A DNA stretch of 37,061 bases. Source: an uncultured Flavobacteriales bacterium. GTDB lineage: Bacteria > Bacteroidota > Bacteroidia > Flavobacteriales_D > Parvicellaceae. Positions 1 through 10,600 of the stretch are shown here, piece by piece. The DNA lies in the NCBI GenBank assembly GCA_913064955.1, contig CAJYBK010000004.1, forward strand, positions 1 to 37,061. Direction: 5' to 3'. Numbering within the stretch: the stretch's first letter is position 1; each line of letters begins with the position of its first letter. The position numbers were made by a program, and so were the translations under genes. The notes under the pieces are model-generated. The model was given only the letters and a program-made list of their open reading frames with translations. It was not told the origin of the DNA and did no database searches.

Positions 1-2688
1 AATGGAAACACTTTCATTGGACAAAACCCACCTCCACAAAACTACAGCAGTTCTGGCAATTTTAATCCATCACTAACCGTTACTGCACTAAATGGATGTA
101 CCGATACTGAAACCCAATTAGTATCTATTTACGAATCTCCCGTGGTAGATTTCATACCTCAAAGTGTGTGTGCCAATACAACTGCAACTTTTACTGACCA
201 ATCTACTTCTTCACCTGGAGACCCTATAACATCTTGGTCTTGGGACTTTGACAATGGTCAAACTAGTAACGCTCAAAATCCGAATACCACCTATACCACT
301 GATGGCACCTACAACATCACACTTCAGGTAAACACCGCAAATTGTAACAACATAGCAACAATACCAGTTAGTGTGGAGCCGTTACCTAATGCTAATTTCA
401 CACAAGATGTATTCTCAGGCTGTACAGATTTGCAAGTTAACTTTACTAACACCAGTAGTGGAGCGGTAAGTTACACATGGGACTTTGGAGACAGCAACAA
501 TTCAACCACAATCGACCCAAGTAATATCTTTGTAAATAATGGAACAACAGATACTGACTTTATCACGACCTTAATTGCTAGCACCGCATTTGGATGCACG
601 GATACAGCTTTTTCCACTACCACTGTTTTCTTCGGAGTTGCTTCACAATTTACACATAATGGATTACCAGGGTGCGCGCCTCTAGATGTTGTTTTCACAA
701 ACCAAAGTTCAACCGGCCAAACATATGAGTGGAATTTTGGTGATGGTCAATCCGATATTAACTATAATACTACCCATCAATATATCAATACCTCACTTTT
801 TATTGACACCTATATAACAGAGTTAATTGTGACTTCATCCAATGGATGCGCTGATACTTCTAGTCAAGTAATTACCGTATATCCTTTGCCTGATTTTTCT
901 TTTGCTACTTTGCCTGATTCGGGTTGTAGCCCATTGCTTGTTGATTTCCCTTCGGTTGTTGGAGCGGTATCCTATGAGTGGGACTATGGAGATGGCACCA
1001 ATGGCGCAGGTCCTTCACCACAACACACATACAGCAATAGTACTACCAATGATGTTGTTTACGATATTCAACTCATAGCAACTTCTCCTTTTGGATGTAA
1101 AGACACAAACTATGGCCAGGTAAAAGTATTCCCTAATCCCACCGCCCAATTTACCTTACCAGTAAATCAGGGATGCGCGCCATTCCTAGCAACTTTTGAA
1201 AATACTTCAATAGGCGCTATATCTTATCAATGGTTTTATGGAGACGGAGACTCCTCCAGTGTCGACTCGGCAAGTCATAACTATACATATCTGAATTTTG
1301 GTCCAAATGTCCAAAATATGAATCCATATTTAGTGGCTACAACAGACCGTGGCTGCACCGACACCATGTTTCAATCTTTAGCAGTGTATCCAGAAGTTAC
1401 AGCTGACTTTATTGTAGATACGAGCGGGTGCCATCCATTTCATGGCTTTTTCACCAATCAATCTACCAACGCAACTATTTGGCAATGGGATTTTGACAAT
1501 GGATTTACGGATGTAGTTGCTAATCCTAATGAATTCTTTTTCAATTTAAGTAATAACGACAGTGTTTATAACGTCCAATTGATTGCATCATCCGTTTTCG
1601 GATGCACCGACACTTCCTATCAAGATATACTTGTTTTTGCCATTCCAAACGCCAATTTCACGGCAACACCAGTTAATCAAACGTATCCAAACACAACAAT
1701 ATCAATTAACAATGCCAGTACTTTAGGCTCTTGGGATTATGATTGGACATTTGGAGATGGATCAACTAACATTGGGTACAATCCTATTGATCATTCTTAT
1801 ACAACATGGGGTGATTTTACTATTCAACTTATTGTGTCAAGCACCTATTGCAGTGACACGTCCAGTCAAGACATTACTATCATTGCACCGCTTCCTATTC
1901 CTGAAGTATATGGATCTGGCTTTGGATGTAGACCAGTTACCATTCAATTTACGGATAGTTCGGAATATGTAGACTCTTATTATTGGGATTTTGGTGATGG
2001 TGGATTCTCAACTTTACCAAATCCTTACTACACGTATCATCAAGCAGGAACCTACGACATCAACTTAACGGTGACAGGACCTGGAGGTGTGCAAACTATC
2101 ACAATCACAGACTCAGTAGAAGTATATGAATATGCCAACGCATTTTTTCAACACGGACCAACTAACGTTTACGTTCCTTCTGAACCTGTTCAATTTTACA
2201 ATCTCTCAAGTTCAGCAAATACTTATATTTGGGATTTTGGTGATGGTGTGACTAGTAATGTTGCTAATCCTGAACACTTTTACACAGATGCTGGCACATA
2301 CGACATTCTATTGATTGCCAACAACGACAACAATTGTCCTGATACTATTTTTGTGCCCAATGCTGTATTTGCAGAGACTGGCGGAACTATAGACTTCCCT
2401 AATGCCTTCACTCCCAATACTAGCGGCTCAAACGGTGGTTATTACGACCCTAACTCAGTTGACAACGATGTGTTCTTTCCTGTCTTCAAAGGAGTTGAAG
2501 AATATAAATTAATGATTCTAAACCGATGGGGAGAGTTAATTTTTGAAAGTGAAGACCAGAATATTGGATGGGACGGATACTATAGAGACCAACTTTGCCA
2601 GCAAGATGTTTATATCTGGAAGGCCAAAGTCAAATTTACTAATGGAAAAGAAGAAACTTTTGTTGGAGAACTACATTTAATAAGATAA
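1..2688 (+). CDS. Large multi-PKD-domain surface protein with T9SS type-B (CHU_C / gliding motility-associated) C-terminal domain; 5' end truncated by window
   Basis: Frame 1 is open from base 1 (NGNTFIGQNPPPQNYSS...), so the tracked GTG start at 142 is internal. About nine PKD-like motifs (WDFDNGQ, WDFGDS, WNFGDG, WDYGDG, WFYGDGD, WDFDNG, WTFGDG, WDFGDGG, WDFGDGV). C-term 'FPNAFTPN...YKLMILNRWGELIFESEDQNIGWDGYYRDQLCQQDVYIWKAKVKFTNGKEETFVGELHLIR' is a typical CHU_C domain. Confidence 0.93.
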   Translation, partial: NGNTFIGQNPPPQNYSSSGNFNPSLTVTALNGCTDTETQLVSIYESPVVDFIPQSVCANTTATFTDQSTSSPGDPITSWSWDFDNGQTSNAQNPNTTYTTDGTYNITLQVNTANCNNIATIPVSVEPLPNANFTQDVFSGCTDLQVNFTNTSSGAVSYTWDFGDSNNSTTIDPSNIFVNNGTTDTDFITTLIASTAFGCTDTAFSTTTVFFGVASQFTHNGLPGCAPLDVVFTNQSSTGQTYEWNFGDGQSDINYNTTHQYINTSLFIDTYITELIVTSSNGCADTSSQVITVYPLPDFSFATLPDSGCSPLLVDFPSVVGAVSYEWDYGDGTNGAGPSPQHTYSNSTTNDVVYDIQLIATSPFGCKDTNYGQVKVFPNPTAQFTLPVNQGCAPFLATFENTSIGAISYQWFYGDGDSSSVDSASHNYTYLNFGPNVQNMNPYLVATTDRGCTDTMFQSLAVYPEVTADFIVDTSGCHPFHGFFTNQSTNATIWQWDFDNGFTDVVANPNEFFFNLSNNDSVYNVQLIASSVFGCTDTSYQDILVFAIPNANFTATPVNQTYPNTTISINNASTLGSWDYDWTFGDGSTNIGYNPIDHSYTTWGDFTIQLIVSSTYCSDTSSQDITIIAPLPIPEVYGSGFGCRPVTIQFTDSSEYVDSYYWDFGDGGFSTLPNPYYTYHQAGTYDINLTVTGPGGVQTITITDSVEVYEYANAFFQHGPTNVYVPSEPVQFYNLSSSANTYIWDFGDGVTSNVANPEHFYTDAGTYDILLIANNDNNCPDTIFVPNAVFAETGGTIDFPNAFTPNTSGSNGGYYDPNSVDNDVFFPVFKGVEEYKLMILNRWGELIFESEDQNIGWDGYYRDQLCQQDVYIWKAKVKFTNGKEETFVGELHLIR

Positions 2689-4247
2689 TGAAATCATTAA
2701 TTTACATAATCGTTTTATCAGCGCTTACTCTGACACATTATGGTCAAAGCTTAGATAAGCAAGGGCGTAAAAACTTAAAGCAAGCAAACTACTTTTTAGA
2801 AATGGAGGATTATGTTACAGCATACTTCAAATTTCAAGATTTAAAGGAGAATTACGAGTTAGATTTTGACATAGAGTTTGGATTAGGAAGGTGTAAACTA
2901 AGACAAAAAGGACATGAAAAAAATGCATTAGCCTATCTTGAGCCAATTCACAGCACAAAGAATTATGAGAACTTTTATTATTATTTAGGACTAGCGTATC
3001 ATTGGAACGGTAGGTTTGAAGAGGCTATTAATTGCTTTCAAACTGTTCTTATTGACAGAAATCGTACAATGGATGATGCCCCAGTTTTGGAAGCGCTCAA
3101 CAAAGCGTACAATTCTCAAGAATTAATCACAGCCAAAAGAAAAGTCGAAATTAATAATTTGGGAGCTGATATAAATACAGAAAACCAAGAATCGGTTCCA
3201 GTTGTTTTACCTAATAATGCGGGTATGTTTTTTACAGCACGAAGAGCTGATAACGTGAGTAATAAAAAGGATTACTTGGACTACAATTTTCAGGATATAT
3301 ACTTCTCCAAACTGCATCAATATAAATGGGAACAACCTGTAAACCTTAAAGATATTAATAGTGAATTACATGATGCAAGCGCCTCCATCTCTTCAGACGG
3401 AAGTCAATTCGTTTACTTCAAAACTAACCCAATAAAAGTGACAGGTGGAGACTTGTACATTGCAGATTGCGATTCAGCAGGAAATCTAACAAACAACCAT
3501 AAACTAAGTGATGAAATCAACACAGAATATATTGAATCTAGTGCTTGCTTTTCGCCAGATGGTAATACCATTTATTTTAGTTCTAATAGACCAGGTGGCT
3601 ATGGTGGATTTGACATTTACAAAAGTAATAAGCTTCCCAATGGAGAATGGGGAAAAGTAATTAACCTTGGCCCTAACATCAACACTAGGTTTAATGAAGA
3701 CGCTCCTTTTCTACATTACGATGCTACTACGTTATATTTCTCTTCAGATGGCCACTTGGGAATGGGTGGTTTCGATATTTTCTTCACTAAAATGAACAGC
3801 GCAGGTATATGGCGAAAACCAGAAAACATTGGCTATCCTATTAACACCATCAATCACGACATGTATATTACCGTTTTACCTGATGAGCGCTCTGCATATT
3901 TCTCTTCAGACAGAGAAGGTGGCTATGGTAATGATGATATTTATAAAGTTGATATATTGGACCATGAAAGTTTTAAAAAAGTAGTTAGGGGTACAGTCGT
4001 TGACATTTCAACTGGAAAAGCAATTACAACTAAGATTACCGTTATTAATGAAGAGGATCATAATTTAAATGGTATCTACAGGTCCAACCCAAATAATGGA
4101 AATTTCATCATGGTAGTAAGACCAATGGAATACTATCAGTTCATTGTAGAAGCGGCAGGATATCAAACTATGACCATTAACTTCTCCTATGAAGACTTGA
4201 ACGAAATTGAAGAATTAAACATTAATCTCAAACCAATTGTTGAATAG
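2688..4247 (+). CDS. TPR + PD40 (WD40-like beta-propeller) + carboxypeptidase-regulatory-like domain protein, PorE-like but with no OmpA domain
   Basis: N-terminal signal peptide; repeats 'FSPDGNTIYFSSNRPGGYGGFDIYKS', 'YDATTLYFSSDGHLGMGGFDIFFTK', 'LPDERSAYFSSDREGGYGNDDIYKV' are PD40; followed by 'GTVVDISTGKAITTKITV'. ATG overlaps upstream stop. Confidence 0.85.
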   Translation: MKSLIYIIVLSALTLTHYGQSLDKQGRKNLKQANYFLEMEDYVTAYFKFQDLKENYELDFDIEFGLGRCKLRQKGHEKNALAYLEPIHSTKNYENFYYYLGLAYHWNGRFEEAINCFQTVLIDRNRTMDDAPVLEALNKAYNSQELITAKRKVEINNLGADINTENQESVPVVLPNNAGMFFTARRADNVSNKKDYLDYNFQDIYFSKLHQYKWEQPVNLKDINSELHDASASISSDGSQFVYFKTNPIKVTGGDLYIADCDSAGNLTNNHKLSDEINTEYIESSACFSPDGNTIYFSSNRPGGYGGFDIYKSNKLPNGEWGKVINLGPNINTRFNEDAPFLHYDATTLYFSSDGHLGMGGFDIFFTKMNSAGIWRKPENIGYPINTINHDMYITVLPDERSAYFSSDREGGYGNDDIYKVDILDHESFKKVVRGTVVDISTGKAITTKITVINEEDHNLNGIYRSNPNNGNFIMVVRPMEYYQFIVEAAGYQTMTINFSYEDLNEIEELNINLKPIVE

Positions 4248-5238
4248 ATTTATTTACATATCATTGTTGTTTTTGACAAGTTGGCAAGTGAAGGCTCAAG
4301 ACCCACAGTTTACGCAGTTTTTTGCAGCATCCAATTATCTTAACCCGGCATTTGCAGGAGCTACTTTTCAAAACAGAGCTGCATTAAGTTATAGAAACCA
4401 ATGGCCTGGTGTACCAAAGGCATTTGTGAGTTACAATGCAGCGGTTGATATGAACTTTAACAAAATCAATACTGGAGTTGGACTTTCTGTCTATCGCGAT
4501 AAAGCAGGAACAGGAGGATTAAACACAACCAACGTAGCTTTACAAATATCTCATCAATTTAAAATCAATAGAGATTTATACATAAGACCAGCCATACAAT
4601 ATGGAATTTTTAATAAGTCATTAGACCTCAACTCTCTTACTTTTGGCGATCAATTAGTGCGAGGAAATGCTCCTACTTCAATTGAGCAAAATCAGATAGA
4701 ACCAATTACGAATTTTGACTTTGCAACCGGAACATTGCTCTATTCTTCTACGAAGTGGATAGGAATTTCTGTTCATCATTTAAATAAACCAAATGAATCT
4801 CTATTGGGAGATGAATCGGCTTTACCGATGCGATTTTCTGTTCACGGAGGTTGGAAAGTGTATATGGACCAAATCTTAAGAAACACTACTGATGACGCAT
4901 TGAATTTTGCTTTCAATTTTAAAAGCCAAGGAAAGTACGACCAACTTGACATAGGGGTTTACTACGAAAGAAAACCTGTCGTTTTCGGAATTTGGTACAG
5001 AGGCATTCCTGTTTTTAAAGCCTATCAGCCAGGATATCAAAATAATGATGCTATTGCACTGATGATAGGAGGTGAATTCAAGGCATTTAAAATTGGTTAT
5101 TCATACGACATCACAATAAGTAGATTGGCAACCAACACCACCGGGTCTCATGAGGTTTCACTGATTTACAATTGGGCCGGTAAAGACGCTCCTCCATTGA
5201 GCAAGCAATTGAGACAGGTTCCTTGTCCAAAGTTTTAA
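4237..5238 (+). CDS. PorP/SprF family type IX secretion system membrane protein
   Basis: 'QDPQFTQFFAASNYLNPAFAGATFQNRAALSYRNQWPGVPKAFVSYNAAVDMNF' is diagnostic for PorP/SprF. Overlaps the preceding gene (TTG start). Confidence 0.93.
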   Translation: MLNRFIYISLLFLTSWQVKAQDPQFTQFFAASNYLNPAFAGATFQNRAALSYRNQWPGVPKAFVSYNAAVDMNFNKINTGVGLSVYRDKAGTGGLNTTNVALQISHQFKINRDLYIRPAIQYGIFNKSLDLNSLTFGDQLVRGNAPTSIEQNQIEPITNFDFATGTLLYSSTKWIGISVHHLNKPNESLLGDESALPMRFSVHGGWKVYMDQILRNTTDDALNFAFNFKSQGKYDQLDIGVYYERKPVVFGIWYRGIPVFKAYQPGYQNNDAIALMIGGEFKAFKIGYSYDITISRLATNTTGSHEVSLIYNWAGKDAPPLSKQLRQVPCPKF

Positions 5239-5378
5239 GATGATTAATTTTTCAAAGCTAAAAACTAACTCATTTTGAGCTATCAAAACATAATTTATTT
5301 GTTTGGAAAAGCTATAATCTTGTTAAAACTCCACAAATAATTTTTAGTAGTGCAACCTTTTCTTTCTATCTTTAGTCT

Positions 5379-5942
5379 ATGTCTATAGAAAAGAAGGATA
5401 TGAGCAATGAGGAAATAATAGCAGCCTGTAAGAAGGGTGATGCTCGAGCTCAGAAACTTCTTTTTAACAAATTTGGCCCAAAACTATATGCTGTTTGTAA
5501 CCGATACTCCAGAAGTGAGGAAGCAGCGCAAGATATGTTACAGGATGGATTTGTGAAGATCTTTGAAAAATTGGTTTCCTACAAAGGAGAAGGTTCATTT
5601 GAAGGATGGATGAGAAGAATAATGGTGAATACCTGCTTGGATGAAATAAGACGGAGCAAAAAACACCTCAACAATGTTGATATAGATGATTATTCTTATT
5701 CTCTTTCTAATTATGAAACTGTACTAGATGAATTAGCTGCGCAAGATTTGCTCAAAATTCTCCAAGTACTACCCGTAGGTTACCGCACTGTTTTTAACCT
5801 GTATGTAATTGAGGGATATTCCCACAAAGAAATTGCAGAAGAATTGGAAATTACAGTGAGTACTTCAAAGTCACAATTCTCAAGGGCGAAAGCTATCTTG
5901 AGAGGAATTATTGACAAACAGAAAATAGGATATGAGTCTTAA
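5379..5942 (+). CDS. RNA polymerase sigma-70 family (ECF) sigma factor
   Basis: Region 2 'AAQDMLQDGFVKIFEKLVSYKGEGSFEGWMRRIMVNTCLDEIRR' and region 4 'LPVGYRTVFNLYVIEGYSHKEIAEELEITVSTSKSQFSRAKAILR'. Confidence 0.95.
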   Translation: MSIEKKDMSNEEIIAACKKGDARAQKLLFNKFGPKLYAVCNRYSRSEEAAQDMLQDGFVKIFEKLVSYKGEGSFEGWMRRIMVNTCLDEIRRSKKHLNNVDIDDYSYSLSNYETVLDELAAQDLLKILQVLPVGYRTVFNLYVIEGYSHKEIAEELEITVSTSKSQFSRAKAILRGIIDKQKIGYES

Positions 5943-7059
5943 AGACCAAAATATTGAAGAATTATTCAGATCAGGATTGGAAGATGCAGAACTTCCGGTG
6001 AATGAAGCTATGTGGAACAACATCAGCAATGGCATCAGTCAAAGTGCTGCTGCTACAACTGCTACTTCCACTGCAAAAGTTTTAACTTATATAGGTCTTT
6101 CTGGTGCTGCCTGTGCTTTTGGTGTAGCCGCTACCCTTTTCTTTGCTGACACTTCTAACTCCAAAATAGTTAATACTACTGAGCCGAAAAACATGACACC
6201 TAGTGAAGAAGTAACTACTGAAATCACTTCTCCTATTGCGGAGACTGAGGACAAAGAAATGGTAGACCAAATTGTACACAAAGAAGACATACAAAAAGAT
6301 CCTATTATTTCTGATGACGAAAAAATTAAAGAAACCAAAAAAGTAGTAACCGTTTCTGAAACAGAAAAAACTACCTACAAAGGTTCATGGGTTAATGATT
6401 TCTTAACTCCGAAAAAAGCACCAATTACGGAACCTACAACCGCTAGTGCAACTACTATTGCGGAGAGCACTCTCAATACAGAAGCTTTGGCAAACACTGA
6501 AGAACCTGTTAAACCTTCTATAACAGAAGAGATTGATAATGAAATTATAGCATCCATTGTGGCAATGCCGGTAGGTGGATATGCCCCTCTTGAAGTGTCT
6601 TTTGCTCACCATTCAGAAAAAGGAAATGCGCACTGGGACTTTGGAGACGGATTTGTAAGTATCGACAACGCAACTTCTCATACTTTTGAAAAAGTAGGTA
6701 AATATACCGTGACACTAACCATCACTAATTCAGATGGAAAAACTGTCCAAGACTTCAGAGTTATTGAAGTTCTAGCTAATAGTGCTTTAACGAAAATACC
6801 TAATGTATTCACCCCAAATGGAGATGGCACAAATGATTTTTTCAGAGTAGAAGGTAAAAACATAGATTCATTTTCTTTGGCCATTCTCAACACATCAGGA
6901 GAAATGATTTATCAGTCAACAGACATTAATCAAGAATGGGATGGTAAAGATAAGTTTGGAGAGTCTCTAACCACTGGCACCTACGTTGTCATCATTTCTG
7001 CCAAAGGAATAGATGGTAAAAAATATGAGCATTCAGGGACGGTAACTTTGAAAAGATAA
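5932..7059 (+). CDS. Membrane-anchored protein: anti-sigma-like cytoplasmic N-terminus, one TM, linker, PKD domain, T9SS type-B (CHU_C) C-terminal domain
   Basis: N-term 'IEELFRSGLEDAELPVNEAMWNNISNGI', TM 'VLTYIGLSGAACAFGVAATLFF', PKD 'HWDFGDGFVSIDNATSHTFEKVGKYTVTLTITNSDG', C-term 'IPNVFTPNGDGTNDFFRVEG...YQSTDINQEWDGKDKFGESLTTGTYVVIISAKG'. Overlaps the sigma gene by 11 bp. Confidence 0.85.
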   Translation: MSLKDQNIEELFRSGLEDAELPVNEAMWNNISNGISQSAAATTATSTAKVLTYIGLSGAACAFGVAATLFFADTSNSKIVNTTEPKNMTPSEEVTTEITSPIAETEDKEMVDQIVHKEDIQKDPIISDDEKIKETKKVVTVSETEKTTYKGSWVNDFLTPKKAPITEPTTASATTIAESTLNTEALANTEEPVKPSITEEIDNEIIASIVAMPVGGYAPLEVSFAHHSEKGNAHWDFGDGFVSIDNATSHTFEKVGKYTVTLTITNSDGKTVQDFRVIEVLANSALTKIPNVFTPNGDGTNDFFRVEGKNIDSFSLAILNTSGEMIYQSTDINQEWDGKDKFGESLTTGTYVVIISAKGIDGKKYEHSGTVTLKR

Positions 7060-7070
7060 TCTGACCTTTA

Positions 7071-7685
7071 TTACTTTATTATTTCAAACTGAAACCCCTT
7101 CTCCAATAAAGATTGAATAATTCGAGGTAAAGCAGCAAGCATTTTGTTTCCACACTTCTCATTGTCGTGCATTACAATAATAGATCCTGATTCTGTTTTA
7201 GAAATTACATTTTGAATTACAGTATCCACATTATTTTTAGGATCAAAATCCCCGCTTAGGACATCCCACATGATTATCTTATAACGCTTTTTAAGCACTT
7301 TTAACTGGCTTCTTTTCGCTTTACCATATGGAGGTCTAAAAAATTTAGAAGCGATAAACTGCTGGCACTTCTCTACATCCTCGAAATAAGTTTCGTTCTC
7401 TGTATTCCATCCCTTGGGGTGACTATATGAATGGTTTCCTATTTGATGTCCTTCAGATACAATTCTACTTAGAACCTCAGGTCTATTCTTCGCATTCTCC
7501 CCTACACAGAAAAAAGTAGCCTTTATATTAAACTCCTTTAAAATATCCAAACAATTTTCAGTTACGCCTTCTACAGGTCCATCATCAAAAGTGAGATAAA
7601 TCTTATTTTCAGAATTGGGTAAAAACCAAACTGCATCCCCATATAAGGAATGCAGTATTTTTGGTGTTTTAATAAAATAATTCAA
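7071..7685 (-). CDS. Polysaccharide deacetylase family protein (NodB homology)
   Basis: 'KIYLTFDDGPVEGVTENCLDILKEFNIKATFFCVGENAKNRPEVLSRIVSEGHQIGNHSYSHP' and 'FFRPPYGKAKRSQ'. Confidence 0.95.
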   Translation of the reverse strand: MNYFIKTPKILHSLYGDAVWFLPNSENKIYLTFDDGPVEGVTENCLDILKEFNIKATFFCVGENAKNRPEVLSRIVSEGHQIGNHSYSHPKGWNTENETYFEDVEKCQQFIASKFFRPPYGKAKRSQLKVLKKRYKIIMWDVLSGDFDPKNNVDTVIQNVISKTESGSIIVMHDNEKCGNKMLAALPRIIQSLLEKGFQFEIIK

Positions 7686-7690
7686 TCAGT

Positions 7691-10600
7691 TTATTTTTGA
7701 AGCAATAAACTACAGTTCCATAGAATTACTAAATCTCTTGGAAACTTCTGCGGATCTAAATACATATCCACATTTTTCATTTGTGTAGCCAAGAACCTCT
7801 CTTTCGCCTTAGCCATAACTTCAGCATAGTTTGTATTTTCCAAGAAACCTATGTTTTCAAAACTAGTTTGATCTCCATTTGCTTTGTACAAATCATTAGC
7901 GGCAGCCGCATCCTGCAACTGTGACACAAATGCTGCATCTAAAGCCTTGTCATCTTGATCATATTGATCTGGAGTTATACTTCCTTGCACTGCTTGATTA
8001 TATAACTCATTTTTCTTGTTACCATACCCTTGGTAAACCGAGTTAAACGAATAACTAAATTCCATCATTGCTTTTTGATCTGTATTAGACCTCAACATTT
8101 CAACCAAGTTCATCGCACGTCCAAATTCTGAAGCCATGCTCTCAAAGAAATATTCATTCTGAGACAAATAATAACTGATTTCATCTAATTTGATTTGCGC
8201 TAATTTCTGCGCTAAAGCATTTCCTTTTTCTGTTGCACCTGCGTCAAAGTAATTAGCACATAAATAATAACATATGTCATCTTCTGGCACTTTGCTATCT
8301 TCAATTGGCATTACTTCAAAAGTTCTGTCTAACACATCAATTGCTTTTTGGTTTTCACCCATTTCAATTAACTTATCAGTGAACAACATGATTTGAACTC
8401 TCAGATTTCTAACTTGTCTTAATGTGTAATAATCTACTAACACACCAGGTGCGTTCATATTACCCCATTTAAAGCCATTTTCTTTGTCCATCATCAAATT
8501 GTACATCTTATCAATATTAACCCCGCCTTTAGGGCCAAAATCGATTGGACAGAATTTGAAAGCTAACCCTTCAGACTGAAGGTACTTCATAATATTACTA
8601 TTAGCTTGCAGACCTTGTTGACTCGCAAAATAAATTGGTCTATCCCATTTATAGTTGCTAAACATGTCCAGTACGGCTAAATCAGATTTGTAAATCACAC
8701 CTCCAGAGATATCCCATGTAAGTGTATCTTTCACTTTAGACATTTGATCTTCCGTGATAATACCATTTTTCAACGCTGCTTCTTTATCTACGGTAATGTA
8801 GATTGATTTGAAATCCAAGAAAGCCTCTTCTTGACAAGTATTAAACTTATCTGCAGAAGCCATGTTAGCATCGTTCAACATAAAAGCCATTGCTTCTTTT
8901 AAAGAGTAGGAAACCTTAGGCCATTTACTCAAGTTGCCATCAATTTCTTGACTAATTTGTCCAAATGCACTTTCTTTTACCTTAGCCAAATTCTCAGCCA
9001 ATTGTTTTTTCTGTGCTTCGTCAGTTGCAGCGTTCAATTTTCCTGACTCACTCATAATGTAACCGTAGAAAGAATCTACCATTAACATATCTGTAGAATC
9101 CAACTTAGCTCCGTCAATTGCATTCACAACGGATATAGGCATACTCTTAGCAGCAACATCATTAGATTTATATTTCGCCCCAATTTCAGCAGCCTTTTTC
9201 AACCTAACCAATTCTCCGTAAGCCAGTTTCAATTCATTCACTGTCATTTTATTGACGCTTCCTAAAATATCCTGAGAGGTTTTATTGATTTGAACCCATT
9301 TCGCTCCACTTTTATACTTTTTAGCATCACTTTCTTGAAGGATAATATAATCACGAGTACCGTTTCTATAACTGAACTCATTCATAGTTATCGGCAATGG
9401 TTCAGACTCATACGCCTGACGCTTCATTTGATTAATATGCCAATCAGTCCCTAATAAACTCATATTAGCAACACGAACATCCGTTCTTTCTTCTTCAACT
9501 TCCTGTAAGTACCATAAAGGGAATGTGTCATTATCTCCATTTGTGAAAATAATAGCTCCTTTACCGCCTTCCGCTTTCTCATCGCAAGACAACAAGTAGT
9601 TGTAGGCAAAATCCCTTGCAGTTGACCTATTAGATCTATCATGGTCATCCCAGTTTTGAACACACAGTACAATTGGAATCACCAAACCTAAAACTGTTGC
9701 TAAACTTGAAGTAGCAACGTTATTCTTGAGTGTATCCCCAAGGAATCCAACCAACACATACACCCCTAGTCCTACAGCAGAAATGTACAAGACTCCATAA
9801 CTCCATGCATGAGAAGGATATTCACCTCCAACAACAGTCTCAGCCAAGTATAAGAATACTCCGGCACCAAATGAATATGCTGCAATCATTCCAATATTTT
9901 TCCAATTGAAGTTTCTTGCCGCATCAAACAAGGCATATACTCCTATACCTATCCAGACTGCAAAAGCATAAAAGGAAGCCGCATAAGCGTAATCTCTTTC
10001 TCTAGGCTCCATTGGTTTTTGATTAAGATAAATTACAATCGCAAATCCTGTTAAAAGGAATAGTAATAGTACAGAAACCATATCTTTTGGCGCTTTCACA
10101 ACATGGAAAATAAAACCAATCAATCCTAAGATCAGTGGCAGCATGTAGTACCTATTATAACCACTATTTTCAGAAATGAAAGCAGGCAAATTAGCTTGAG
10201 AACCTAAACGTTGCTCATCAATAAAATCCACACCTGTAAGCCAGTTACCTTCCAAATACATTTTACCACCGCCATTCAGACCATATCCTTGTAGATCATT
10301 TTGACGACCTGAGAAATTCCACATAAAATATCTCAAGTACATCCAACCAATCTGATATTTAAACATATAAGACACATTCTCATTCCAAAAGTTAGGCTTG
10401 TACATCCCGTCTTTGGCTAATTGATCCGCATAATTTTTATACTCCGTATTACCTGTTTCATTATACAAACTCAACAAATAAGAATGTTGCTCAGCTTTTG
10501 TATTTCCAGGCACTCCAATTCTTTGATCACCAGGTAAACTAAGGTCATGCGTATGCGAATTGTAATTAATCCAAGCCATATACTTAGATCCTTCACCCGT

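Noticed and set aside
471-698. Antisense ORF inside the PKD gene (75 aa)
   Set aside because: Fully overlaps a strong CDS; sequence lacks recognisable domains and tracks the sense codon pattern.
6082-6893. Several antisense ORFs (6082-6294, 6087-6338, 6375-6557, 6403-6612, 6678-6893)
   Set aside because: All lie within the sigma-linked PKD gene, mutually overlapping, with no recognisable protein family.
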